The translations under genes and the position numbers were made by a program. Shown here piece by piece: positions 27,301 to 35,017 of a stretch of 55,547 bases of DNA; position 1 is the first letter of the stretch; each line of letters starts with the position of its first letter. The stretch comes from CAUPWF01 sp964369775 (lineage in GTDB: Bacteria > Bacillota > Clostridia > Lachnospirales > Lachnospiraceae): positions 1 through 55,547 of the forward strand of contig CAYJHQ010000021.1 in assembly GCA_964369775.1 (NCBI GenBank), in the 5' to 3' direction. The notes beneath the pieces are model-generated. The model was not told the origin of the DNA, did not search any database, and saw nothing but the letters and a program-made list of their open reading frames with translations.

Positions 27301-28714
27301 GTTCTAATACAGTCTTTCCCTTCACCTCATCTGAGACTGCTCCTACGAAATCCTCTACAATTGTTCTATACTGCTCCGTAGGTAGTTCTGTTACTTCATT
27401 TACTATCAGTGAACTGCTATCTCCTCCTTCAACAACTTTTGCACAAATCTGCTCTATACTATATAGATACTGCTCCATGAAATTATCCATAACCTCTTTT
27501 TCATAAAGCGTATCTGAATATCTCAATGATAATATTAGAGAATCTTTATCATTTACCACCTCAAGCGTAATATCCATAGCCAATTTCTGCCTCTTAACAT
27601 TCAGTGGTACAATTTCTATTCCATCTACTTGTATTGTTGGAATCGCAATCTGTTGAATATAGTTAAACAATACATCAAAAATTGGCGCTTTCGATGAGTT
27701 CCTATCAGGAGCCAGCGCTTCAACCAGCTTCCCAAATGGGTGTATTTGACTACTTTTAGCACTCCCTACTGTATTTTTAACTTGTTTAAAGTATTCAACA
27801 ACAGACCTATCCCCTACTGGTCTCATCGGTATTGCCACTTCATTGACAAAATTTCCAATTACATCTTTTTGACAAGCTTTTGTTCTGCCACTCATCGCTG
27901 TTCCTATTACAACACTCTCTGAATTACAATACTTCCCTACTATCATTCCTAACGTTCCTATTAGAAATTCATATTTTGTAAGTCCTAATAGTCGTGCAGT
28001 TGTACTTATGCCTTTACTTGGTATCTCTTTAAAAATCTCACAGTTAGATACTGGAAGCACCTCTGGTCTCACAGCCACCGTTGGCATATCATTCTCAGGT
28101 ACTCCATCTTTAAACAACTCAAGCATTGCTTCCTCTGCTTTTTTATTCTCACACGCATCGTTGTGTCTAGTTTCCTCGTCAAAATAAGTTAGCTTAATCT
28201 CTGGTAATTCTCCCCCTTCGTAGAGTTTAAACAATTCCTCAAAAAAAGGATCTGATCCTGCTCTATCCATAATGATATGATGAATACAGATATTTAAGGT
28301 AGCTTTATCACCACCGTGTTTGAATACATTACATCTTATCAACTTACCTTTTTCTAAATCAAATGGTGTATTCACCGCATATATCTCTTCTTCTACTGCT
28401 TCTTTCTCGCAAGTGTATTGAACTATCTCCACCTTAAATTGCTCCATACACGCATGTACATACTCTCCGTTTAACATCGGAAATTTAGATCGTAAAATCG
28501 GTTGTCTCTTTATCAACTGATTCAATGCATCTTCTAACCTCTTTATATCTAAATTTCCACTTACTCCAAAAGCAAAATTAATGTTATAAGATGTAGAGTT
28601 TTTCTTCACCCCTTGCTCTACAGCCATCTGTTCTTCTGCAAATGTCAATGGCCAGTTGGTCTGGCATATACTTGTTTCATTATTTTTATCTATTTCATTT
28701 GATTTTTTACTCAT
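21371..28714 (-). CDS. Dimodular nonribosomal peptide synthetase, C-A-T-C-A-T-R
   Basis: A 2447-aa NRPS predicted to join two amino acids and release the dipeptide reductively. Domains: condensation 1 (about 20-430), adenylation 1 (465-960; A3 YTSGTTGKPKG at 622), carrier 1 (Ser1001 in GLNSLSA), condensation 2 (1055-1480), adenylation 2 (1500-1975; YTSGSTGKPKG at 1621), carrier 2 (Ser2006 in LGGTSLL) and thioester reductase (2080-2440; GTTGFLG at 2087, YVNSK). Condensation 2 has a canonical HHIIFDG, while condensation 1 reads HHIIMDR, losing the final Gly. A C domain ahead of the first A domain suggests N-acylation, or acceptance of a carrier-bound partner. By-eye specificity codes are DAMFFVLIAK and DMKNIATVSK, neither recognised. 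Release by an R domain gives an aldehyde that may cyclise to a pyrazinone. The start is the third of three tandem codons (TTG ATG ATG), 7 nt after AAGGAG. No phosphopantetheinyl transferase is in the window. Confidence 0.94.
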   Translation of the reverse strand: MSKKSNEIDKNNETSICQTNWPLTFAEEQMAVEQGVKKNSTSYNINFAFGVSGNLDIKRLEDALNQLIKRQPILRSKFPMLNGEYVHACMEQFKVEIVQYTCEKEAVEEEIYAVNTPFDLEKGKLIRCNVFKHGGDKATLNICIHHIIMDRAGSDPFFEELFKLYEGGELPEIKLTYFDEETRHNDACENKKAEEAMLELFKDGVPENDMPTVAVRPEVLPVSNCEIFKEIPSKGISTTARLLGLTKYEFLIGTLGMIVGKYCNSESVVIGTAMSGRTKACQKDVIGNFVNEVAIPMRPVGDRSVVEYFKQVKNTVGSAKSSQIHPFGKLVEALAPDRNSSKAPIFDVLFNYIQQIAIPTIQVDGIEIVPLNVKRQKLAMDITLEVVNDKDSLILSLRYSDTLYEKEVMDNFMEQYLYSIEQICAKVVEGGDSSSLIVNEVTELPTEQYRTIVEDFVGAVSDEVKGKTVLELFREQVKKTPSEVAIVFGGERMTYKELDESTDSLALYLAKERENGMGSVVGIMVHRSIVFPICTIAAMKAGVAYLPLDPEYPTDRLEYMCQDAGADVLIGHADLFQKVSNYSGKFIDVSVIGQLDSGDYVKEELEKLELSPKEDDLFILLYTSGTTGKPKGVMLTNRNIANFINFYKREYRLGVGEKTLAYASFGFDANMMDMYPTLISGATLHIIPEEMRLDITAMADYVEENGITVAFMTTQLGRQFVEIKEPKTLKAFSVGGETLTPIAPPRFSFYNLYGPTECTIASNRYLLDKLYDRVPIGKPVDNTNVYVVDKYGRLAPVGVAGELCISGRQVAKGYLNRPDLTAEKFVSNPYTDNPDYSRMYKSGDVVRFLPSGDIDFVGRRDFQVKIRGFRIELTEIEGRIREFEGVTDATVIAVDNPAGGKRVVAYLVADETVSIEELNSFIEEKLPSYMVPSGTMQIDKIPLNQNGKVNRKELPEIIVQEEEIIPPSNELEEKLHQVVGAILGTSTFGITTDLMYAGLNSLSAIKAAALISEVTGKKLSTLDLMEKKTIQKIGRFLIQSDDYEAVIYEKREVYPLTENQLGVYFACSKEPESLAYNIPLEISFSRNIDVKKLKDSIVNVIGAHSYILTNLVMKNREPMQLPRLDRTFDIPIKEYQRKEFEKKRENFIQPFNLFEGPLFRGEICKLEDEVIVLFDAHHIIFDGGSLDIFLKDVILSYEGEAIKEEKFTSFDFALKEEAFKQSVEYTEAEEFFRERFYDCEGATAIPTDKDIVGTATPKILRSVVKKEHLIDISKTSIRPSNLFLGASAMVIGRFASTDDVRLATITNGRDGIEVQDNFGMLVKTLPIKVKTQNTSCKEYLESVQREMEDTLKHQGYSYVKVSSNYNFSAQILYAYQGGVISNYTLEGVDVKAKAIGFSDVKFPIYISIHEDEENYYVEVEYDCLKFSKGLMQSLADSIGAVAKKLVEKQGKSITELSVMTKKQEESIAQFNHEIHLSEEVALHYIYEKWAKEKGDKVALVNNGERLTFEELNKKANRVANQLLKLGVNTEDRIAFILPRTSNIIISMLGIMKAGCAYIPVDPDYPEDRIGHVLEDSGAKYIITDGTREFENGIDIHELLKNSNDNNPQININTDNLCYIIYTSGSTGKPKGVMLTHGGIINYIVDEERNIHVKALIEGNCNMISVTTVSFDMFLKEAFTSLMNGLTLILANDYEAKDPIALAKLFEKEKGTAFNATPSRMLQYMELPEIREALSRCKVIMAGGEAYPAALYNKLRKITRAKLINTYGPTEITVSSNGKVLESDDITIGAPLHNVAEEVMDIHGNPLPIGVTGELWIGGLGVSRGYFGNEAMTAERFVMYKGSRYYRSGDLAKFTEDGEIKILGRNDGQIKLRGLRIELGEIEKTLGEIEEIKSAVVVVRKINRAEHLCAYYTATQEIAPEKLREELLKSLTLYMVPTAYLQLEDMPMTPNGKIDRKVLPDAKLMDQGEYVKPETKEEQAYCDIFSNILQLEKIGAMDNFFDLGGTSLLVTQVTIDAGKAGFELNYGDVFANPTPRELANIGEREVEDNSKGIQEYDYSQINLLLGQNTLEAVRSGEYRELGNICITGTTGFLGVHVLKEFLDNEKGIAYCVVRGGKISAESRLKSMLVYYFSQSYEALFSRRIVVIDGDITKQEMFEQLKGLPIDTFFNCAANVKHFSTGTDIEDVNVKGASHCVDFCLEKGCTFIQVSTTSIGGMSIDNLELEKRKLSEQELYFGQDLSNKYVNSKFLAERYTLEAATKGLSCKIMRVGNLMAREEDGEFQANFNTNNFLSRLKAYSIIGQVPYADMGGVTEFAPIDCTAKAVVALAKTPEEARVFHPYNDHDVFIGDVIIALNEEGVTIKPSEIEAYTKEYKVAMLDKEKAKHLNSLIAYQEHGKRVAQIKSINNFTSQALLRQGFVWPITTPSYMKKFFKAMIELGFFDEDYRK

Positions 28715-28882
28715 CATCAATCTCCTTACGCAATCAATTTCACTATACTCTAAACCTTACATAATTTAATTCTACAATAAAATTATATACTTTTAAACAA
28801 TAAATTTAAATCTTGTATCACTTGTTATTTCTCATTTTCCATTATATAATCCTTCTATCAAGATAACTATAGGAGTAGCCGA

Positions 28883-29929
28883 ATGAATCAAGAACAACCA
28901 CATAAGAGAAGAGAGCGATATGCTGGAAAATATCCAAAAAAATTCAAGGACAAATATAAAGAGCACCAACCTGAAAAATATCAAGATATCATAGAAAGAG
29001 TCATCCAAAAAGGAAGTACACCTGCTGGAATGCATATTTCGATTCTGGTAAATGAGATTATAGATTTCCTACATATTCAACCTGGACAAACCGGATTCGA
29101 TGGCACCTTAGGATATGGTGGGCATACGCAAGCCATGTTAAAATGCCTCCAAGGAAAGGGGCACGTATATGCTACTGATGTAGATCCTATCGAATCAGAA
29201 AAGACGCGAATTCGATTAAAGGAGAATGGATTTGGCTCTGAGATTTTAACCATCAAGTTACAAAACTTTTGCACCATTGACGAAATCGCTAAAGAGGCCG
29301 GTGGATTTGATTTTATTCTAGCTGATTTAGGTGTTTCTTCCATGCAAATCGATAATCCTGATCGTGGGTTTTCTTATAAAGTGGATGGCCCGCTAGACCT
29401 ACGACTAAATCCACAAAGAGGCATAAGTGCATCTCAGCGCCTCAAAGATATTGATGCTAAAGAATTAGAAGGCATGTTATGGGAAAATTCAGATGAGCCT
29501 TATGCCAATGAACTAGCAATCGCTATCACTGATTACATACGGCGTGGTCATAGCATAGATACCACTACGCAACTACGAGAGGTCATTACTGAAACTTTGT
29601 CTTTCTTACCAGAAAAAGACAGATTAGATACTATCAAAAAAACTTGTCAACGAACATTTCAGGCGCTTCGAATTGATGTAAACCAAGAATTTGAAGTACT
29701 ATATGAATTTTTAGACAAACTTCCAGATGCACTTCGTCCTGGTGGTAGAGTTGCTATTTTAACTTTTCACTCAGGTGAAGATAGGTTGGTCAAAAAAGCT
29801 TTTAAGTTAGGCAAATCTCAAGGTCTTTATCAAGATATTTCAAAAGATGTAATCAGACCTTCAAGAGAAGAATGTAATATAAACGGTCGTGCGCGCTCTA
29901 CAAAAATGCGTTGGGCTATTAAATGCTAG
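28883..29929 (+). CDS. RsmH-family 16S rRNA (cytosine-N4)-methyltransferase
   Basis: A SAM-dependent methyltransferase of the RsmH/MraW family, which methylates N4 of C1402 in 16S rRNA. Family motifs include DGTLGYGGHTQAML (SAM binding), ATDVDP, LADLGVSSMQIDNPDRGFSY, DLRLNP, RTFQALRIDVNQE and LTFHSGEDRLVK. The 348-aa protein carries a lysine/arginine-rich N-terminal extension of about 45 residues (HKRRERYAGKYPKKFKDKYK) not present in the standard enzyme. It lies far from any cell-division cluster (mraZ, ftsL), where rsmH normally sits, so it may be a second copy; a symbol is therefore withheld. The start follows TAGGAG, and a strong terminator follows the stop. Confidence 0.9.
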   Translation: MNQEQPHKRRERYAGKYPKKFKDKYKEHQPEKYQDIIERVIQKGSTPAGMHISILVNEIIDFLHIQPGQTGFDGTLGYGGHTQAMLKCLQGKGHVYATDVDPIESEKTRIRLKENGFGSEILTIKLQNFCTIDEIAKEAGGFDFILADLGVSSMQIDNPDRGFSYKVDGPLDLRLNPQRGISASQRLKDIDAKELEGMLWENSDEPYANELAIAITDYIRRGHSIDTTTQLREVITETLSFLPEKDRLDTIKKTCQRTFQALRIDVNQEFEVLYEFLDKLPDALRPGGRVAILTFHSGEDRLVKKAFKLGKSQGLYQDISKDVIRPSREECNINGRARSTKMRWAIKC

Positions 29930-29950
29930 TTTTTTCACTTGAATTTTAAT

Positions 29951-29999
29951 AAAAGAGGAAGGAATAATTCAACTTAAAATTAGTCCTTCCTCTTTTGTT
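29951..29999. terminator. Bidirectional terminator between the methyltransferase and DUF975 genes
   Basis: AAAAGAGGAAGGA pairs with TCCTTCCTCTTTT over 13 bp. T-rich tails are present on both strands, and both flanking genes converge here. Confidence 0.8.
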
Positions 30000-31760
30000 T
30001 TATAATCTCACTATCATCTCTGTCTCTTTTTCTGACATTTCTTGTACATACTCACTGCTTGCTGTTATCCCTTCTCCTTCATTTGGATGTTCATTTGAAT
30101 AGATCTGGTCCGCAACAAAAAGTGTTACCAATATACAAGATATCGCAATTAAAATCTTATGATTAATTTTGGTAATGTAATCATCTAGAAATGGTGCTAG
30201 TACATACACAATGCCAAGCCCACCAAGCCCGAATACTAGGAGCCCTTCTCCACAGATTCTTCCATGCAAGTTAATAAAGTATCCACTATAATCCCACCAT
30301 TTTTTCCCATTATGTGTAATTTCTAAGTAATACGCTGTGAAGTATTCGATCACACCGCATAGCACTACTGCGGAAACAAACTGTATCCAGACTTTTTTTC
30401 TAAGTTTATATAGGCATAATAAAATCAATACGCCACCTGATCCGTATATTGGTAACCAAGGACCTTGTAAGATACCGCGATTTACAAACTTTCCATCATT
30501 TACTATATGTAGTGCCACTTCCCACGACCAACCGATAAATGAAAAGATAAAGAACATAAGAATTACAGATGAAATTGTATATTTTCTCATATAATTTATC
30601 GTTTCTTTTTTCGTATTTTTTGAACGTCCTGAAATTGTAAATAGTCGTAAAGGATACTCTTCTCCAGCCAGAATGTCTTCATATTCTTTTGCTCCTGTTT
30701 CCTTAATAAGTTCAAGCTCTCTTTGCTCATCTTGTTTACTTCTATATAAGGTAAGTCCAAAAAGTTCTAGTATAGGGTCATAAAACTTTTTCACTTTATT
30801 TATTTCTTTTTTTTGCGCATGAAGAATTGAGACAATATCGCAGTACTTTTCTACTAATGTCACTTCATCTGCTTTTTCATACAAGTATTTATCATTTAAA
30901 AGTTCTGAGCCTTGAAGTTTATTTTCTTTTGCTACTTCTCTTAACTTAACGAAAAATTCCGTATATGTTCCAATCGCATATGCATTCGAATAAAAGAGAC
31001 CTGAAAGGCCAAATGTTATTACTCTTAGTATACCCCATCCAAAATAAGAAAGTTCAAGGGTAAAACAATTCCATTTGTATCCATTCATCATTTTTCGTGA
31101 TAATGTAATAGCATCCTTAGCTGAAAGAACTGGATTTTCCGCTAAAATGTATGGAACTAAATAATAAGAATAGTGCTTAATCAATCCACCAATTCCAAAT
31201 ACAAAATACCATAGGCCATTATAAATATATCTCACAAACATAACCCAAGATACATGTCTCCACTCTCTAATATAGAACAGAAAAAGATACTTTTGAAGAG
31301 ATATTTTTTTATACGTTCTTCCTTCTAAGAAAATCCTTCTTGAAATCACTTTATATATATTAATAACAAAAATCCAAAATAGAAATACCACTAATAAGAT
31401 TAAGGCTATAAAAATAATCTGACCGATTACCTCTGAACCTACCATAGCACTAATCCCATTAACTATAGAAGTAAAAAGTGCTCCAGAACTTACATTGTTA
31501 ATAGCACTTGCAAAGACTCCTCTTGAATTCCCAAAAAAATCAGCTCCACCTTCGACTATAAACGACGGAAAAGCAATCAGACTTCTTATTTCTGCCCCGT
31601 CTGAAGTGGTTAGCATTACTGCATCCGCATACTCGCTACCTAAAAAAGCAGCAAAAAGACACGTAATAACAAGAAACCAATAATGTTGCTTAATCACTTT
31701 TCTACTTTTCGCTTTTAAATCCTTGATTTTTAGCTTATATTTCTTTTCTCCCTTTTCCAA
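30000..31760 (-). CDS. DUF975 membrane protein with C-terminal CmpB-like domain
   Basis: A 586-aa integral membrane protein of unknown function. The N-terminal 280 residues look like DUF975: a cytosolic start, several helices and the VPYILAENPVLSAKDAITLS segment. A soluble charged stretch (about 280-390) follows. The last 190 residues resemble the putative ABC-transporter type IV (CmpB) domain, with FSFIGWSWEV, RGILQGPWLPIYGSGG, EYFTAYYLE and WWDYSGYFINLHGRIC. The start is TTG, preceded by AGGAGGAAAGTTT. It lies 55 nt downstream of the oligopeptide-type ABC operon on the same strand, with no clear terminator between. No function should be read from the ABC-like label; no ATPase is fused or paired with it. 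Confidence 0.8.
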   Translation of the reverse strand: MEKGEKKYKLKIKDLKAKSRKVIKQHYWFLVITCLFAAFLGSEYADAVMLTTSDGAEIRSLIAFPSFIVEGGADFFGNSRGVFASAINNVSSGALFTSIVNGISAMVGSEVIGQIIFIALILLVVFLFWIFVINIYKVISRRIFLEGRTYKKISLQKYLFLFYIREWRHVSWVMFVRYIYNGLWYFVFGIGGLIKHYSYYLVPYILAENPVLSAKDAITLSRKMMNGYKWNCFTLELSYFGWGILRVITFGLSGLFYSNAYAIGTYTEFFVKLREVAKENKLQGSELLNDKYLYEKADEVTLVEKYCDIVSILHAQKKEINKVKKFYDPILELFGLTLYRSKQDEQRELELIKETGAKEYEDILAGEEYPLRLFTISGRSKNTKKETINYMRKYTISSVILMFFIFSFIGWSWEVALHIVNDGKFVNRGILQGPWLPIYGSGGVLILLCLYKLRKKVWIQFVSAVVLCGVIEYFTAYYLEITHNGKKWWDYSGYFINLHGRICGEGLLVFGLGGLGIVYVLAPFLDDYITKINHKILIAISCILVTLFVADQIYSNEHPNEGEGITASSEYVQEMSEKETEMIVRL

Positions 31761-31815
31761 AAAACTTTCCTCCTGTTTTATGCAATTAAGAGTTATTTTA
31801 TCATTTTTTCATCTT

Positions 31816-32595
31816 TTATTCAACAACTTCAGGAGTAAAAATAGATTGCATCAACAATTTAGAATATTCGTGTTGCGCATCTTCGAGGATCCTATCGCTT
31901 TTTATGGTCTCAACAATTGCTCCTTGGTACATAACCATCATTTTATGCGATATTGAAGATACCAATGCAATATCATGGCACACAAATACTATTGACAGAT
32001 TCTTTTTCTTTTGAATATCAGAAAGTAATCGCATAATACTGTCTTGTATGGACACATCTAATGCAGATGTTGCTTCATCACATATTAAAACCTCTGGTTC
32101 TGTTGCTAGCGCTCTTGCAATTCCTATCCTCTGCCTTTGACCACCGCTCATCTCATGACAATACCGATCTGCAAACTCCACAGGAAGCTGCACTAATTCT
32201 AGTAACTCTTCAGTTTTTTCCTTCCGACTCTTTTTATCAAGTGAAGAAAAATTATTTATCGGCTCTGCCAGAATCTCTCTCACTTTCATTCTCGGTGAAA
32301 ATGCCAAGCTTGGATCTTGGAAAACCATTTGAATGTGTTTTCTACTTTCTCGAAGTACTTTTCCTTTTTGATCAGTAATATTAACTCCTTTAAAATACAA
32401 CTCTCCTTTTGTAGGTCTTTCTAAACGAACCAACATTTTTAGTAATGTACTCTTCCCACAACCACTTTCACCAACAATCCCTATCGTCTCTCCTCTTTTT
32501 ATTGCAAAATCTACTTCTTTGCAAGCTTCTACTTCTCTTCCTTTATTGTAATAAGACTTTGATAGTTTTTTCCCTTCCAAAATATACTCAGACAT
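31816..32595 (-). CDS. Oligopeptide/nickel-type ABC transporter ATPase, DppF/NikE position
   Basis: The second ATPase of the five-gene importer. Motifs: Walker A GESGCGKST, signature MSGGQRQRIGIARAL, Walker B VLICDEATSALD and switch His in VFVCHDIAL. The start is at the ATG after AAAGGAGAACGTT, giving 259 aa and an 8-nt overlap with the end of the upstream ATPase gene, consistent with coupled translation. It is the last gene of the B-C-A-D-F operon governed by a cobalamin riboswitch. ATPases of this family do not reveal cargo. Confidence 0.92.
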   Translation of the reverse strand: MSEYILEGKKLSKSYYNKGREVEACKEVDFAIKRGETIGIVGESGCGKSTLLKMLVRLERPTKGELYFKGVNITDQKGKVLRESRKHIQMVFQDPSLAFSPRMKVREILAEPINNFSSLDKKSRKEKTEELLELVQLPVEFADRYCHEMSGGQRQRIGIARALATEPEVLICDEATSALDVSIQDSIMRLLSDIQKKKNLSIVFVCHDIALVSSISHKMMVMYQGAIVETIKSDRILEDAQHEYSKLLMQSIFTPEVVE

Positions 32596-33373
32596 AACGT
32601 TCTCCTTTGATTCTCGGAATTGCATTTATTAATTTCTTTGTGTATTCCTTCTGAGGATTTTTCAAAATCTCTTTACGATTCCCAACTTCTATGATTTCTC
32701 CATCTCTCATTACTACTATCTGATCCGCCATATATGCAGCAACACTTATATTATGTGTTACTATCAAAATCGATGTATCATATTTCGTACGCAGCTCCAT
32801 CATCTGTTGAACAATTTGAGCTTGAATAGGTGCATCTAAGGCACTTGTTGGCTCATCCGCGAGTAAGATGCTAGGTCTAAAAAACATTGCCATCGCTATT
32901 CCCACACGCTGCCTCATCCCTCCTGACAAACTAGAAGGAATAGATTTCATAATAGACTCACCATCATAAAGACCCATCTGCTCTAGTATTTCTACGCTTT
33001 GTTTATATGCCTCATTTTTTGTGGTTTTGTCGTGTTTTCTTATATATTCGGTGAATTGGCTTCCAATTGTCCTTATAGGATTCAACATCGTACCACTATC
33101 TTGAAATATCATTGCTATTTCTCTGCCTCGAATCTTTTCCCACTCTTTTCCACTTAGGTTTTTTATCGATTTTCCATTTAATAAGATATCTCCTTCTGTC
33201 ACTCGTCCTCCAATAGGTAGAAGTCCCATCGCAGCACGAATAGCCGTAGTTTTCCCGCTTCCGCTTTCTCCTACTAATGCCACAATTTGTCGTTTCTCTA
33301 TCTTTAGATTAAATGATTTTAGCGCAGCTGTTCCATTTTCATAATCTGCTGAAACCTCTTTAAACTCTAGCAT
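32588..33373 (-). CDS. Oligopeptide/nickel-type ABC transporter ATPase, DppD/NikD position
   Basis: A 261-aa ATPase with Walker A GESGSGKTT, the QDSGTMLNP Q-loop, signature LSGGMRQRVGIAMAM, Walker B ILLADEPTSALD and the His of VTHNISV. The ATG chosen lies 5-6 nt after CGGAG; the GTG two codons earlier would be too close to that site. It is encoded between the solute-binding protein and the second ATPase in the riboswitch-controlled operon. Confidence 0.92.
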   Translation of the reverse strand: MLEFKEVSADYENGTAALKSFNLKIEKRQIVALVGESGSGKTTAIRAAMGLLPIGGRVTEGDILLNGKSIKNLSGKEWEKIRGREIAMIFQDSGTMLNPIRTIGSQFTEYIRKHDKTTKNEAYKQSVEILEQMGLYDGESIMKSIPSSLSGGMRQRVGIAMAMFFRPSILLADEPTSALDAPIQAQIVQQMMELRTKYDTSILIVTHNISVAAYMADQIVVMRDGEIIEVGNRKEILKNPQKEYTKKLINAIPRIKGERYV

Positions 33374-33424
33374 ATCCACTCCGTTTCCACCAACTGATTA
33401 TAATATCGCTCTCGAATCTTAAAG

Positions 33425-35017
33425 TTATTCATCTTCATTCGGTATGATATCTGTTGTAAGCCAATAATAATCTATAGTTTCAATCTCTGCTTTCGAAATT
33501 GAATCCGTCCTACTAAACATCCTACTATTATAGTATCCATGCACAATTGTTGCTGCATCATCTATCAATATCTGTTGAAGCTTTGTGATTAACTCAGTTC
33601 GCTTCTCTTCATCTAACTCCACCATCAACTGTTCATAAAGAGTATCGTAGTTCTCATTTTGATAGTATCCGTAGTTTACTGCATTAGGGGAGTACCAGTT
33701 CCCCAAATAATCCTGTGGGTCTCCAATTCCTACGGTAATTGTATTAGTTGTCATTAGATCGAACTCCCCTGCGTTTTGAAGTGCAAGTGCTGTATCATAA
33801 TCTCGAATGTTCACCGTTGCTTTGATACCGATTTCTTCTAGTTGCAGTGCTACCGCTTGTGCAAAGTCGTTCAAATTACGACTAGTATATGCAATGTAAT
33901 TCAAGTCAATATTTTCACCGTCCAACTCTCGGAATCCATCGCCATCTACATCTACTATTCCCGCATTATCTAAGATTTTTATTGCTTCTTCTTTATCGAA
34001 TTCATAAGGATTGTTTAATGTATCATAGTTATAATCAAGTGATGATGGCAACACAGAAAATCCTTCTGTATACATCCCACCTACTGTCACCTCGCACATC
34101 GTTTTATCGTCAAGTGCCATCATTACAGCTTCACGCAAGTCATCATTTGCTAGTTCACTATTAAAATTGATATATGAATTTCCTGTTCTAACACCAGCTG
34201 CTGTCGAAATATAATAATCATTTGGTACTTTTGAAAGCTGTGTTAATGCATCTGCTGATGTAATATTTTCTACTAGATCCACATCGCCACTTTGAAGCGC
34301 CATCGCCTTCGTTGCACTGTCTTCGATGTAAAGAATGTTTACTGTATCGTATGGAACATCCGACCGATAATACTCATTTTTTGACATCTCCATATTTACA
34401 CCTATATTGTGAACCTCTTCTTTGTAAGGTCCCGTTCCCACGATTTGTTCCTCTGCTACAGATGTATCAATTATCGCAAAATATGGATAAGCTAAAATCC
34501 CTTCTAAATTCTCCGTTGGTTGCGAACAAACAATCGTTACTGTTCCTGCCTCATCATCAGAGGTAATACTATCATAAGTTAAGTACCCTTCTGGATTCGA
34601 ATTACCTTCCCCTCCCTGACTCACATCAGTTTCTTTATATAAGCGTTCTATAGAAGATACAACGGCTGCTGGTGAAACCTCATTACCATTTGAAAATTTT
34701 AAGTCCTCACTAATGTGAAGTGTCCATGTACGAAAATCTTCTGAATGGCTTACTTCATCCACCAAATTTGGTTGAGCCACTACATTTTGATCAAATTTAA
34801 ACAGGCACTCCGTAATTCCATAACGCACACCACACCAGCTTGAATTCACATTTACACTTGGATCAATCGAATCTGAATACTTATAGCATCCAAAATCTAA
34901 GTGTTCACCTTCGCTGATTTCTCCTGATGATTCTTTCGCATTTGAACACCCTGTTAATAATCCTCCAAGTGCTGTTATCCCTAATATAAAAATTAAAAAT
35001 TTGATTGATTTTTTCAA
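33425..35017 (-). CDS. Solute-binding lipoprotein of the ABC importer (SBP family 5)
   Basis: A 530-aa extracytoplasmic receptor of the peptide/nickel binding family. It has a lipoprotein signal peptide ending in the lipobox LLTGC, so Cys near residue 24 is lipidated and anchors it to the membrane. The family body is seen in GITECLFKFDQN, WTLHISEDLKFSNG and GDVDLVENITSA. The start is TTG (TTG AAA AAA), 6 nt after AAGGAG, and overlaps the stop of the DppC-like permease gene as TTGA. Family 5 receptors bind peptides, nickel-chelator or cobalt-chelator complexes and other solutes. The cobalamin riboswitch ahead of the operon argues for cobalt or a corrinoid-related ligand rather than nutrient peptides, by inference. 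Confidence 0.9.
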   Translation of the reverse strand: MKKSIKFLIFILGITALGGLLTGCSNAKESSGEISEGEHLDFGCYKYSDSIDPSVNVNSSWCGVRYGITECLFKFDQNVVAQPNLVDEVSHSEDFRTWTLHISEDLKFSNGNEVSPAAVVSSIERLYKETDVSQGGEGNSNPEGYLTYDSITSDDEAGTVTIVCSQPTENLEGILAYPYFAIIDTSVAEEQIVGTGPYKEEVHNIGVNMEMSKNEYYRSDVPYDTVNILYIEDSATKAMALQSGDVDLVENITSADALTQLSKVPNDYYISTAAGVRTGNSYINFNSELANDDLREAVMMALDDKTMCEVTVGGMYTEGFSVLPSSLDYNYDTLNNPYEFDKEEAIKILDNAGIVDVDGDGFRELDGENIDLNYIAYTSRNLNDFAQAVALQLEEIGIKATVNIRDYDTALALQNAGEFDLMTTNTITVGIGDPQDYLGNWYSPNAVNYGYYQNENYDTLYEQLMVELDEEKRTELITKLQQILIDDAATIVHGYYNSRMFSRTDSISKAEIETIDYYWLTTDIIPNEDE

